NCBI RefSeq assembly: GCF_000381905.1
Contig: NZ_KB907252.1
Location: forward strand, 124,001-188,000
Direction of reading: 5' to 3'
DNA from: Paenibacillus fonticola DSM 21315
GTDB lineage: Bacteria > Bacillota > Bacilli > Paenibacillales > Paenibacillaceae
Length of the DNA stretch: 64,000 bases
The notes below the pieces were generated by a model. That model did no database searches, was not told the origin of the DNA, and saw nothing but the letters and a program-made list of their open reading frames with translations. The position numbers were made by a program, and so were the translations under genes. Below, piece by piece: positions 8,457 to 17,099 of the stretch (the first letter of the stretch is position 1; each line of letters begins with the position of its first letter).

Positions 8457-9512
8457 TTATTTCCCTTGCACACCTTGCACTCTCGGGATTTTGGCTGAGC
8501 TTACAAGGCTTTTTTGCCGGACGGCCTTCAGCTCCTTGAAGGAGATAAACGCCTTGTTCTGTTCGTCCCATAAACGGAATCGCAGCGATTTGAGGCTCGT
8601 TCTGATCGTAATCGTCGTTGCTTTCTGCAGCGGCGGCGAAGCCTCATGAGCCTTCTCCAGATTATAGTTTGGCACCTTCGGGCTTAAATGGTGAACATGA
8701 TGGAACCCGATATTTCCTGTGATCCATTGCAATACTCTCGGCAGCTTATAATACGAGCTTCCTTCAACCGCAGCGTTCACATACTCCCATTCCTCGTCAT
8801 GCTCAAAGTAGGAGTGCTCGAACTGGTGCTGAACATAGAACAACCAAATCCCCAGCATCCCGGATATGAAAAAGATCGGAAGCTGCACTAGTAAAAAAGC
8901 CTGCCAGCCGATTCCCCATATCACCAACGCATACAAGCTAATTAGAGCAGCGTTTGTCACATAGGTGCTGATTCTTTCTTTTCTCCGAGCGCCCTTGCGA
9001 TTGAAGCGATAAGCCACGAGAAAAATATAGATTGGCCCAATGACGAGCATCATGACCGGATTACGGTACACACGGTAGACGAACTTCGTCCACGCTGAGG
9101 CGGCCAAATACTCATCAACCGTAAGCAGCCACATATCTCCTACTCCGCGCTTATCGAGATTGCTGCTCGTTGCGTGGTGAATAGAATGAGTATTTTTCCA
9201 CTGCTGATAAGGACAAAGCGTAAGAACGCCCGTTATCGTCCCTAGAATTTCATTTGCCAGCCGGCTCTTAAAAAAAGACTGATGACAGCAGTCATGAAAT
9301 ATAATGAAGGTTCTGACCAAAAAACCACCGGCAATGATGGTGATCGGCAGGGTTAGCCAATAAGATATCGATAGACTTAGATAAGCGCCATACCATAACA
9401 GCACAAAGGGCAGCAAGGTATTAAGCAATTGACGGATACTCGATTTCGTGTCAATTTCCTCGTAGGGAGCTACGTTTCTTTTCAAATCTGACAGACGGTT
9501 TGACTTATTCAT
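8457..9512 (-). CDS. des: Membrane fatty acid desaturase
   Basis: 351 residues with the three His clusters of integral membrane acyl-lipid desaturases in order: HDCCHQSFF (about residue 73), HSIHH (about 109) and HHVHH (about 273), which bind the di-iron centre. Hydrophobic helices flank these clusters. The family inserts a double bond in phospholipid acyl chains, restoring membrane fluidity in the cold. ATG at 9512 follows GGGGAGG. It lies immediately upstream of desK/desR on the same strand but has its own terminator and promoter region, as in B. subtilis des-desK-desR. The C-terminal 30 residues are basic and look like a family-specific extension. Confidence 0.93.
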   Translation of the reverse strand: MNKSNRLSDLKRNVAPYEEIDTKSSIRQLLNTLLPFVLLWYGAYLSLSISYWLTLPITIIAGGFLVRTFIIFHDCCHQSFFKSRLANEILGTITGVLTLCPYQQWKNTHSIHHATSSNLDKRGVGDMWLLTVDEYLAASAWTKFVYRVYRNPVMMLVIGPIYIFLVAYRFNRKGARRKERISTYVTNAALISLYALVIWGIGWQAFLLVQLPIFFISGMLGIWLFYVQHQFEHSYFEHDEEWEYVNAAVEGSSYYKLPRVLQWITGNIGFHHVHHLSPKVPNYNLEKAHEASPPLQKATTITIRTSLKSLRFRLWDEQNKAFISFKELKAVRQKSLVSSAKIPRVQGVQGK

Positions 9513-9590
9513 CTAAATTTTCCTCCCCGGGCCTGACGCGCCAGTATTAAGCTGGAACGACTGGAACGTCGAATTCTTTGATGTATTCTA

Positions 9591-9659
9591 ATTATAAAAA
9601 ATACAGCCCCGGTCAGACAGATACATCCGTCAGTACTCGAACATGATAAATGTCATATA
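9591..9659 (-). promoter_or_regulatory. Candidate des promoter with upstream dyad
   Basis: A TATAAT on the minus strand (attata at 9591-9596) lies 79 bases upstream of the desaturase ATG with no convincing -35 element, as expected for an activator-dependent promoter. About 50 bases further upstream is a dyad, catgataaatgtcata at 9642-9657, positioned where DesR would bind. Assignment to DesR is inference. Confidence 0.4.
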
Positions 9660-9735
9660 CCTCCCCTAATTATTTCCTGCCAATTGGAAGTACATACAGG
9701 ACATAAAGCGCATGGGACTACTAAAAAAGCAACAG

Positions 9736-9761
9736 CAAAAACGCTCGCGAATAGCGAGCGT
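9736..9761 (-). terminator. Terminator of the aminotransferase gene
   Basis: Perfect 8-base stem acgctcgc (9741-9748) and gcgagcgt (9754-9761) with a 5-base loop, followed on the minus strand by TTTTGC. Confidence 0.8.
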
Positions 9762-9780
9762 TGTAAATTAACGGGTGGGC

Positions 9781-10950
9781 TTACGATGTTTGCCGCATCG
9801 GCAGCCTCACGAAGCGCTCGATCCGTTCCACGGCCTCCTGCAGCTGGGACATGCTCGTGGCATAAGAGCAGCGGATATGGCCTTCTCCGCCAGCCCCGAA
9901 CACATGGCCAGGGACGGCGGCAACCCCTGCCTCCTTCAGCAGGTGCTGCGCGAACTCCTGCGAGCTGAGGCCCGTGCTGGCGATTGACGGGAACACATAG
10001 AAGGCTCCCGCCGGCGCGTGGCACGGGAGGCCAATATCCCGCAGTGCCGAGACCAGCCACTGCCTGCGCTGATCGTAGGAGCGGATCATTCCCTCCATCT
10101 CCTTAATACCACTGCGCAAGGAAGCAATCGCTGCCACCTGTCCCATCACCGGCGCGCACATCGCCGTATATTGATGGATTTTCAACATGGCTGCGATCAG
10201 TTCGGCAGGTCCGCACACATAGCCGACACGCCAGCCCGTCATGGCGAAGGCTTTCGAGAAGCCGCTTATAACGAGCGTGCGCTCTTTCATGCCGGGCAGC
10301 GCGGCTATGCTAAAGTGGCGCTCCCCGTAGCTCAGCTCCGCATAGATTTCATCCGCGATGATGATGAGATCATGGGCGACGGCCAGCTCGGCGATCGGTG
10401 CCAAGTCCTCTCTCGTCATGACAGCTCCGGTCGGATTGTTGGGATAATTCAAGATCAGCACCTTGGAACGGGGCGTAAGATGACGCCGGAGATCCCGGGC
10501 GCGCAGCTTGAAACCTTCCTCTTCCGAGGTTTGCACCTCTACAACCTTGCCTCCATGCAGTTGGGCGATGGGCGTATATGCGATGTAGCTTGGCGTCGGT
10601 ACAACGACCTTATCCCCCGGCATAAGAGTGGTGCGAAGCGCCAGATCGACCGCCTCACTGCTGCCTACGGTCACGAACATTTCATGCGCAGGATTGTAGC
10701 TTAGGCTGAATCTCGCCTGCAGATAGCCGGCGATTTCCTCCCGAAGCTCCATGAGCCCGGCGTTCGGGGTGTACCCTGTCGCCCCGCGGTTCAGCGCTGC
10801 GATGCAAGCCTCGACCACAGGCCTTGGCGTTACGAAATCCGGCTCCCCAACAGCGAGGGATATGACGTGCTCATCCGCCGTTCCTACGAATGCCCTGATT
10901 CCAGATGGAGGTATCTCCTGCACTACCGGGTTAATCCAGTCATTTCTCAT
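9781..10950 (-). CDS. Class I/II pyridoxal-phosphate aminotransferase
   Basis: 389 residues of the aspartate/alanine/aromatic aminotransferase fold type I. Visible marks are the N-terminal substrate loop SLAVGEPDFVTP, YTPNAG, LNYPNNPTGAVM, the Asp and Tyr of IADEIYAELSY, and the Schiff-base lysine in SGFSKAFAMTGWRVGY. The C-terminus has the Arg of HIRCSYATS that binds the substrate carboxylate. The exact amino acid cannot be read; alanine or aromatic substrates are plausible. ATG at 10950 follows AGGAGAGG. Its neighbour upstream, beyond a tandem-repeat spacer, is a MocR-type regulator, itself an aminotransferase-like protein, so control of this gene by that regulator is possible but unproved. 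Confidence 0.9.
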   Translation of the reverse strand: MRNDWINPVVQEIPPSGIRAFVGTADEHVISLAVGEPDFVTPRPVVEACIAALNRGATGYTPNAGLMELREEIAGYLQARFSLSYNPAHEMFVTVGSSEAVDLALRTTLMPGDKVVVPTPSYIAYTPIAQLHGGKVVEVQTSEEEGFKLRARDLRRHLTPRSKVLILNYPNNPTGAVMTREDLAPIAELAVAHDLIIIADEIYAELSYGERHFSIAALPGMKERTLVISGFSKAFAMTGWRVGYVCGPAELIAAMLKIHQYTAMCAPVMGQVAAIASLRSGIKEMEGMIRSYDQRRQWLVSALRDIGLPCHAPAGAFYVFPSIASTGLSSQEFAQHLLKEAGVAAVPGHVFGAGGEGHIRCSYATSMSQLQEAVERIERFVRLPMRQTS

Positions 10951-11016
10951 TATTAGCCCTCTCCTGTCCCATTCATTTACTTCATTCTGCGCAAAGCGAT
11001 AACAACCCGACAGTTA

Positions 11017-11276
11017 CTAGAGTCATCTGCACTTCAGCAGATGCTAGAGTCTTCATCACAAATGCGAGCAGAACTTCACTTTATCAGACGCTAAAGTCTT
11101 CATTTCAGATGAGAGGAATCATCACTTCATCAAGTGCTAGAGTCATCATCACAGATGAGAGGAATCATCACTTCATCGAGTGCTAGAGTCAACATCACAG
11201 ATGAGAGGAATCATCACTTCATCGAGTGCTAGAGTCAACATCACAGAGACGAGTAGAATGATCACTTGACCAGGTA
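11017..11276. repeat. 46-base tandem repeats (about 5.5 copies)
   Basis: Units start with ctagagtc (or ctaaagtc) at 11017 (27-base partial), 11044 (47), 11091 (46), 11137 (46), 11183 (46) and 11229 (diverged, to about 11276). The three central copies are nearly identical. The array fills the gap between the start of the aminotransferase gene and the stop of the MocR gene. There are no spacers, so it is not CRISPR; no coding frame is evident. It may embed the aminotransferase promoter. Confidence 0.9.
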
Positions 11277-11284
11277 CGTAAGCA

Positions 11285-12739
11285 TCACAAGGGTGCGAAC
11301 AGCTCCTTGGCCGCTTCGCCGATGATCCGGATTCCCGCTTCGATATCCTTGTCGCTTACGCGGGAGAAGCCCAGCCGCATCGTATGCTGCCCAGTGCCAT
11401 CCGTATGGAAAAGATCCCCCGGCGTAAAAATGACACCCCGCTGCTTGCACAGCTCCAGCAGCCGCCTCGTATCCGCGCCTTCGCCGAAGGATACGAACAG
11501 ATGCAGTCCCCCGTCTCCCGTCAGTTGGCTGTAGGGCAAATACGATTCGCAGCACTGTTTCGTCCATTCGTATTTCCGTTTATATTCCGCCCTGGCTTTG
11601 CGCAAATATTTATCCAGATTGCCATTTAGCAAATATTGATACAGTATCGATTGATCCAGCGTCGATGTGTGGATGCTGCGAGCCCGCTTCAGGCTTTCCA
11701 GGTAGTAGATCAGCTCTTGATCCGCCAGAACCCAGCCTACCCGCAGGCCGGGAAACAGCACCTTGGAGAAGCTGCCCAGGTAAATCACCCCGTTGCCCTG
11801 GCCGGCCGCCGCAATCAGCGGAGACACATGGGAGCCGGAGTAGCGAAGCTCCTCATTGAACCCATCTTCGATGACGGGAACCTGATAACGAGTCAGCAGC
11901 CTCATGAGCTCGAGCCTTTTCTCCGGAGACATAACGATTCCCGTCGGATTGTGGTAGGAAGGCACTAAATAAGCGCAATCGAAGGAGTGCCGTGACAGGG
12001 CTTGCTCCAGCTGTTCCAAATCGATACCGTCTCTTTCCATGCTGATGCCGGTGATCTCGTACCCGTGAAGCCGCAAATTTTTGATCGCGGTATGATGGGT
12101 CGGATTTTCGCATATAACGGCTCCACTGCGCTTCGTCAAGGACGACAGCACCAAATCCAGGCCTTCCGTGAAGCCGTTCGTGATAAGCAAGTCCTTCCCA
12201 TCCAAGTCCACGCCTTTTTGCTCCATATATTGCTTCAACAGATCAATCAGCGGCTTGTAGCCTTTGGCATAACCGTAGTTGAGCAGAACTTCGCCTTCCA
12301 CCGCCATCCGGTCGAGGAATGCCCGCTTGACGTTGCCGAGATCAAACAGCTTCTCGTTAGGGGCAATGCTCGTAAAAGAAATCGTACCTCGCTCCGCGCG
12401 AATGCCGTGTTTCATCAAATCCATTTCTTCGGCCAGATGCGCTTGTTCGTTCATGCGCTCCTGCCAGTCCAGCTGCCATGAAGGCGCTGCGGCGCTAACC
12501 GTGATTTGGGCAATGTAGCTCCCTTTCCCCTTCACCGTGTAGACCAGGCCCTCTTCCTCCAGTCCAAGATAAGCCGAAATAATCGTATTGCGGCTCACAC
12601 TCATCAGCTGGCTAAGCTCCCGGGTCGATGGAAGCTTCTGATGCGGCTGAAGAACGCCTTTCACGATCATGCGTTTCAAGTATTCCTTTACCTGAACGTA
12701 AGCTGGCCGGCCTTCCGCTAATTTGAAATCCTGATACAT
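11285..12739 (-). CDS. MocR-family transcriptional regulator (GntR DNA-binding domain fused to aminotransferase domain)
   Basis: 484 residues from the ATG at 12739 (MYQDFKLAEGRP), preceded by AGGAGAG; an earlier in-frame start at 12796 lacks a site. The first 75 residues are a GntR winged helix (QVKEYLKRMIVKG, LPSTRELSQLMSVSRNTI). The remaining part is a fold type I aminotransferase with YLVPSYHNPTG, VIEDGFNEEL and the PLP lysine in YLGSFSKVLFPGLRVGW. MocR proteins use PLP-bound ligands to control vitamin B6, amino acid or neighbouring aminotransferase genes. The neighbouring aminotransferase is the obvious candidate target. Confidence 0.93.
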   Translation of the reverse strand: MYQDFKLAEGRPAYVQVKEYLKRMIVKGVLQPHQKLPSTRELSQLMSVSRNTIISAYLGLEEEGLVYTVKGKGSYIAQITVSAAAPSWQLDWQERMNEQAHLAEEMDLMKHGIRAERGTISFTSIAPNEKLFDLGNVKRAFLDRMAVEGEVLLNYGYAKGYKPLIDLLKQYMEQKGVDLDGKDLLITNGFTEGLDLVLSSLTKRSGAVICENPTHHTAIKNLRLHGYEITGISMERDGIDLEQLEQALSRHSFDCAYLVPSYHNPTGIVMSPEKRLELMRLLTRYQVPVIEDGFNEELRYSGSHVSPLIAAAGQGNGVIYLGSFSKVLFPGLRVGWVLADQELIYYLESLKRARSIHTSTLDQSILYQYLLNGNLDKYLRKARAEYKRKYEWTKQCCESYLPYSQLTGDGGLHLFVSFGEGADTRRLLELCKQRGVIFTPGDLFHTDGTGQHTMRLGFSRVSDKDIEAGIRIIGEAAKELFAPL

Positions 12740-12787
12740 CTTTATCTCTCCTATCCCTATAGTGGCATAGAATCTATATTGGCAAAA

Positions 12788-12824
12788 GAACCACACCCCC
12801 GCTTTGTTGCCAAGGTTGTGGTTC
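12788..12824. other. Inverted repeat upstream of the MocR gene
   Basis: Arms gaaccaca (12788-12795) and tgtggttc (12817-12824) match perfectly; on the minus strand the hairpin is followed by only four T residues. It may be a weak terminator of upstream transcription or a leader structure of the MocR gene. Confidence 0.45.
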
Positions 12825-12860
12825 CTTTCATCTTAATTCGTTCCGTTTATATTTCCCTAG

Positions 12861-13172
12861 TATAAGTTGAACAATTGAAATAAATGCGGGGCAGGTACTT
12901 TAAATGTTCTTACAATCGCTGTTGCTTCCAGATTTCTTATTTCTTGGAGATCATATAGATTCAAATAGGTAGAAATAAGGTCACAAAGGCGACCACAAGC
13001 CTGTGCTTCCTAAGCTGCTTTAAGGTTATCACAAGCTATGCTCTCGAAGCAGCTTTCTTCCAGAAAGCTTTCAGTTTCCTAGTTTCCTCAGAATCATCCT
13101 TCTTTCAGAAAGCTTTCAATTTCTTCGAAATCATTTTTCTCCCTTGCCTGCCTCCCGCTTTTTAGTTCATCT
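12861..13172. repeat. Direct repeat copy 1 (about 312 bases)
   Basis: This segment recurs at 13440-13748 with scattered substitutions and small indels; both copies start with tataa(g/a)ttgaac and end with tttttagttcatct. No open frame is conserved. Together the two copies occupy most of the 1-kb gene-free stretch between the MocR gene and rlmA. Each contains several short dyads such as agaaagctttc and accacaagc, so a structured RNA cannot be excluded. Confidence 0.9.
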
Positions 13173-13185
13173 AATATAAGCAGCG

Positions 13186-13225
13186 TGCCACTAAGCTGTG
13201 TGCACTAAGCTGTGTGCACTAAGCT
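13186..13225. repeat. 14-base tandem repeat, nearly three copies
   Basis: Units of tgcactaagctgtg at 13186 (with one extra base), 13201 and 13215 (11 bases), located between the two long direct repeats. Confidence 0.85.
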
Positions 13226-13439
13226 ATCTCGTACTAAGATGGCTGTATCGAATTCTAATTGGAATTCATGTATCTAATTATGCTCTAAACGAATGTTTCG
13301 GGGGAATAAATGGATTTTATGTACCTAGAATCAAGAATCCAGCACAAGATGGCCATCTTCCTTCTTCTAATGACACAAAATACATTTAAATCTGCTTCCC
13401 CTTCCTTGGCACAGAAACTAACTGCTAAAAATCCATTTA

Positions 13440-13748
13440 TATAAATTGAACTATGGAAATGAATGCGGGGTAAGTACGTAAAATGTTCCACAATCGCTGT
13501 TGCTCCCAGACTTCTTCTTACTTGGATCATATAGATTCATATAGGTAGAATTCAGGTCACAAACGCGACCACAAGCTTGTGCTTCAGAAGCTGCTTTAAG
13601 GCGATCACAAGCTATGCTCACGAAGCAACTTTCTTCCAGAGAGCTATCAGTTCCCTAGTTTCCTCAGAATCATCTTTCTTTCAGAAAGCTTTCAATTTAT
13701 TGGAAATCATTTTTCTCCCTTGACTGCAACCCACTTTTTAGTTCATCT
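13440..13748. repeat. Direct repeat copy 2 (about 309 bases)
   Basis: Second copy of the segment at 12861-13172, offset by 579 bases, ending four bases before the rlmA stop codon on the minus strand. The duplication therefore abuts the 3' end of rlmA. The divergence between copies indicates an old duplication rather than an assembly artefact. Confidence 0.9.
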
Positions 13749-13751
13749 TGC

Positions 13752-14753
13752 TTAGCACATCTTCTTCCTGCCCATCAAAATTACAAAATCGAAGGTAAGG
13801 ACTGGTGGTTTTTCGTCCAGCGACTGCAGCGAGCGCAGCTGCTCCTCAGCGGCCTGCCAGGCAAGCGGAGTCATCTGCAGCAAATCCGCCAAATTCTCCT
13901 GCTCTACTGTCAGCACGTATTTTACCTGCTGCATGTCCACAAGCTCAAAATGACGGCGAAACAGCTCAATCGTTCTCTCATTGGAATACGTTCGCCGCCC
14001 TGTCTCGCTATGCAGCGCCAGCCGTATTTCCTGTAAATACTCAGTGCCTGGGATCACCTTCATCACCAAGCCATCATCCGCAAGCATACGATGAAACTCG
14101 GCATAGTTGGCAGGGGACAATATGTTCAGAATGATATCGAAGGACTGGTCGGCAAAAGGACATTTCGCAAGGTCAGCGACTCCCCACAGCATTCCGGGAT
14201 TTGCCTTGGCCGCCAATTGGATGCCCGCTTTGGAAATATCAATCCCCGCGGCGAGAAGTTTGCCTTCGATCCCTGCGGCGACAAGCTTGCCCCCTGCTGT
14301 TTCCGTCAGTTGGCGCACAAGTGCCGATAGATGGGAGCCCTCCCCGCAGCCTGCATCCAATATCGCAGCTGTGGTACGTTGCCTTCCCCCTGGACCCGGC
14401 TCCAGGCTGGGCCGCGCTTTTTTTTGCCGCCCCAGCTCTTGCGCCCGCCTCTCTTGCCGCTCCAGCTCTTGCGCCCGCCTTTCCTGCCGCTCCAACTCGC
14501 TCTGGACAATCTCGCCCAGGCGGCCGGTCAGCCCGCGAAACACCCCAGCCTGGCTGACCCGGGCACGCGATTGGAACAGTCGCTTATCGTATTTCTCCTT
14601 CGGAGCTTGCAGCAGGAAGTTGACGTACCCCTGCTTCGCGATATCAAAGCAATGACGGTTACTGCAAATCAGACTATTGCCCTGTAACCCTAGCGTACCC
14701 TTGCACACCGGACAAATGACCATGCCGGCAGGTAAGGTATGAAATATTAACAT
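13752..14753 (-). CDS. rlmA: 23S rRNA (guanine-N1)-methyltransferase, RlmA type, with repeat insertion
   Basis: 333 residues from the ATG at 14753 (MLIFHTLPAG), which has GAGGTG 7 bases upstream; the ATG at 14768 is less likely. The N-terminal zinc site CPVCKGTLG ... CSNRHCFD and the following KQGYVNFLL, with SAM motif I ILDAGCGEGSHLSAL and the DxxKAGI segment, identify RlmA, which methylates a G in helix 35 of 23S rRNA. Unusual: between the zinc-finger region and motif I lies an insertion of a 10-residue charged repeat, ELERQERRAQ twice and a diverged third, encoded by about 30-base DNA repeats (14425-14499) next to an eight-base homopolymer tract at 14418-14425. Confidence 0.9.
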   Translation of the reverse strand: MLIFHTLPAGMVICPVCKGTLGLQGNSLICSNRHCFDIAKQGYVNFLLQAPKEKYDKRLFQSRARVSQAGVFRGLTGRLGEIVQSELERQERRAQELERQERRAQELGRQKKARPSLEPGPGGRQRTTAAILDAGCGEGSHLSALVRQLTETAGGKLVAAGIEGKLLAAGIDISKAGIQLAAKANPGMLWGVADLAKCPFADQSFDIILNILSPANYAEFHRMLADDGLVMKVIPGTEYLQEIRLALHSETGRRTYSNERTIELFRRHFELVDMQQVKYVLTVEQENLADLLQMTPLAWQAAEEQLRSLQSLDEKPPVLTFDFVILMGRKKMC

Positions 14754-14942
14754 GCTATCGCACCTCATTCATTCGTATTTAGTCAATGAAAAAGGCACAG
14801 CTAAATAAGCCCAGGCATCCTCGTTCTTAAAAACCCAGGGTTATCCGTCTGTACCTCTCATTAACGTAAACGAATGTAGTGGATCATCTGATAGCAACCT
14901 CTTTCCTAACTATAGTTCATAGCCTATTTCAAAATGGCAAAA

Positions 14943-14979
14943 AAACGGAAGGCGCTCAATACAAAAGCTCCTTCCGTCA
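14943..14979 (-). terminator. Terminator of htpG
   Basis: Perfect 8-base stem acggaagg (14945-14952) and ccttccgt (14970-14977), followed on the minus strand by a run of T residues, 52 bases after the htpG stop. Confidence 0.85.
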
Positions 14980-15028
14980 TTTTAACTTAAAGCCGATCCA
15001 TTTGTAAAATTAGGGATTACATCAAAGA

Positions 15029-16903
15029 TTACACCATGATTTTGCAAATGTCATTCGTGAATTCCACCGGATCCTGTACCGGCAAGCCTTCAATCAGCAG
15101 CGCCTGGTTGTACAGCAGGTTCGTATACAGGCTCAGCTTCTCCTTATCGTTCTCATTCGCCGCCTTGAGCGATTGGAATACCTCGTGGTTCACGTTGATT
15201 TCGAGCACTTTGTCGGCCTGAACGTCCTGGCCGCTCGGCATTGCCTTCAAGATTTTCTCCATCTCGATCGATAGCTCGCCCTCGGTCGACAAGCAGACCG
15301 GATGGGATTTGAGGCGCTTCGAGGCTTTGACGCTCTTCACTTTGCCGTTCAGAATGCCCTGCATCGCCTCGAACAGCTCCTTGTTGCTGCTCTCGTCCGT
15401 TTCCTCATCCTTCTCATCCGGCTCAATCCCGAGGTCGCCGCTCGACACCGATTTGAATTCCTTCTCTTTGTAGTTCAGGATCGTCTTGAGCGCGAACTCG
15501 TCGATATCGTCGGTGAGGTACAGAATTTCATAGCCTTTATCGGCGACAAGCTCCGTCTGCGGAAGCTTCTCGATCCGCTCGATCGATTCGCCGGAAGCAT
15601 AGTAGATATACTTCTGATCCTCAGGCATTCTCGAGACGTATTCATCCAGCGTAACCAACTTCTTCTCCTTGGAGGAGTAGAACATAAGCAGATCCTGCAG
15701 ATCTTCTTTATGCATGCCGTAATCGTTGTACACCCCAAATTTCAACTGGCGGCCAAAAGAGTTGTAGAACTTCTCGTACTGCTCTCTTTCGTCCTTCAAC
15801 AGGCTTTGCAGTTGCCCTTTGATCTTGTTCTTGATGTTGCGGGCGATCAGCGTCAGTTGACGGTCATGCTGCAGCAGCTCTCTGGAAATGTTGAGCGACA
15901 GGTCCTCGGAATCGACCATCCCTTTGACAAATCCGAAGTAATCCGGCAGCAGGTCGCCGCATTTTTCCATGATCAGCACACCGTTGGAATACAGCTCCAG
16001 CCCTTTCTCGTACTCCTTAGTATAATAATCAAAAGGAGTGTTCTCCGGAATGAACAGGATCGCATTGTATACGACTGCGCCGTCCGCGCTAATATGGATA
16101 TGCTTAAGCGGCTTGTCGAAGCCATAGCGCTTCTCGTGGTAGAAGTTCTCGTAGTCCTCCTCGGTCAGCTCGTTTTTATTTTTTCGCCAAATCGGCACCA
16201 TGCTGTTGATCGTTTGCTCTTCCTTATATTCCTCGAACTCGTTCTCCGTGCCTTCCTTAGGGCGCTGTCCGCTCACGTCCATCTTAATTGGATAACGGAT
16301 GAAATCGGAGTACTTTTTGATGATCGCTCTTAGACGGTACTCTTCCATGAACTCGTCGTATTGATCCTCTTCCGTGTTCTCTTTGATTTTAAGGATGATA
16401 TCGGTGCCTGGCGTCGTTTTATCGAATGGAACGATCGTGTAGCCGTCCGCCCCTTCGGACTCCCACTTGAAGGCTTGATCGCTGCCGAACGGCTTGCTGA
16501 TGACGGTCACCACGTCGGCTACCATGAATGCCGAATAGAAGCCAACACCGAATTGACCGATGATGTTATGCCCGTCCTTCGCTTCATTTTCTTTCTTGAA
16601 CGCCAAAGAGCCGCTTTTCGCAATGATGCCGAGGTTGTTCTCCAAATCTTCCTCGGTCATCCCGATTCCTGTATCGGAAATCGTCAGCGTGCGGTTGTCT
16701 TTATCAGCCGTAATTTTGATGAAGTAATCCTCGCGGTTAAACACGAGATTGTCGTCGGTCAGCGCCTTGTAATATATTTTATCGATCGCATCGCTGGCAT
16801 TGGAGATAAGCTCTCTTAGGAAAATCTCTCTTTGCGTATAAATGGAGTTGATCATCATTTCCAGCAATCTCTTGGATTCCGCCTGAAACTGTTTCTTTGC
16901 CAT
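15029..16903 (-). CDS. htpG: Molecular chaperone HtpG (bacterial Hsp90)
   Basis: 624 residues, the usual length of bacterial Hsp90. The N-terminal GHKL ATPase carries [26 protein letters not shown] and [12 protein letters not shown]; the middle domain has [20 protein letters not shown] followed by NISRELLQ; the C-terminal dimerisation domain ends at [13 protein letters not shown]. It is a cytoplasmic ATP-dependent chaperone. The ATG at 16903 follows AAAGGAG. Its upstream region contains a sigma-A-type promoter, a perfect CIRCE element and a nested leader hairpin, so HrcA repression is predicted. In B. subtilis, by contrast, htpG is known not to be CIRCE-controlled. Confidence 0.97.
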   Translation of the reverse strand: MAKKQFQAESKRLLEMMINSIYTQREIFLRELISNASDAIDKIYYKALTDDNLVFNREDYFIKITADKDNRTLTISDTGIGMTEEDLENNLGIIAKSGSLAFKKENEAKDGHNIIGQFGVGFYSAFMVADVVTVISKPFGSDQAFKWESEGADGYTIVPFDKTTPGTDIILKIKENTEEDQYDEFMEEYRLRAIIKKYSDFIRYPIKMDVSGQRPKEGTENEFEEYKEEQTINSMVPIWRKNKNELTEEDYENFYHEKRYGFDKPLKHIHISADGAVVYNAILFIPENTPFDYYTKEYEKGLELYSNGVLIMEKCGDLLPDYFGFVKGMVDSEDLSLNISRELLQHDRQLTLIARNIKNKIKGQLQSLLKDEREQYEKFYNSFGRQLKFGVYNDYGMHKEDLQDLLMFYSSKEKKLVTLDEYVSRMPEDQKYIYYASGESIERIEKLPQTELVADKGYEILYLTDDIDEFALKTILNYKEKEFKSVSSGDLGIEPDEKDEETDESSNKELFEAMQGILNGKVKSVKASKRLKSHPVCLSTEGELSIEMEKILKAMPSGQDVQADKVLEINVNHEVFQSLKAANENDKEKLSLYTNLLYNQALLIEGLPVQDPVEFTNDICKIMV

Positions 16904-16945
16904 GAAAAATAATCTCCTTTCAAAGGTTCATTTTGAGGGGGCCTG

Positions 16946-16985
16946 GCTCCAACAAAGAGGCATGTTCACGCCTAATTGTTGGAGC
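16946..16985 (-). promoter_or_regulatory. Nested hairpin in the htpG leader
   Basis: Perfect 10-base arms gctccaacaa (16946-16955) and ttgttggagc (16976-16985) enclose an inner aggc/gcct stem (16958-16961, 16970-16973). It lies between CIRCE and the ribosome binding site and has no T-run. It could affect mRNA stability or temperature-dependent translation; function inferred only. Confidence 0.6.
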
Positions 16986-17023
16986 TTCATTACAATACAA
17001 GCGCTCACCAGCCTCTTCGCTTG

Positions 17024-17050
17024 TTAGCACTCCAATTCACAGAGTGCTAA
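17024..17050. promoter_or_regulatory. CIRCE element (HrcA operator)
   Basis: TTAGCACTC at 17024-17032, a 9-base spacer and GAGTGCTAA at 17042-17050: a perfect match to the CIRCE consensus. It lies just downstream of the predicted htpG -10 element, where HrcA binding would block transcription. Confidence 0.97.
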
Positions 17051-17060
17051 TTCTTCCTTT

Positions 17061-17090
17061 TATATACCATATAGTAAAATTTAAAGTCAA
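17061..17090 (-). promoter_or_regulatory. Sigma-A-type promoter of htpG
   Basis: On the minus strand TTGACT (complement of 17085-17090), an 18-base spacer and TATATA (complement of 17061-17066), placed directly before CIRCE. Confidence 0.8.
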
Positions 17091-17099
17091 CCCGTTAGG

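Noticed and set aside
10018..10704. Plus-strand frame opposite the aminotransferase gene
   Set aside because: Shadow of a conserved gene, no ribosome site.
11017..11276. 46-base repeats as a possible CRISPR array
   Set aside because: Units abut directly without spacers.
14107..14655. Plus-strand frames opposite rlmA
   Set aside because: Proline/serine/arginine-rich antisense of the GC-rich insertion; not coding.
15302..16333. 343-codon plus-strand frame opposite htpG
   Set aside because: It mirrors the highly conserved htpG coding sequence; leucine/valine-rich antisense shadow without start signals.
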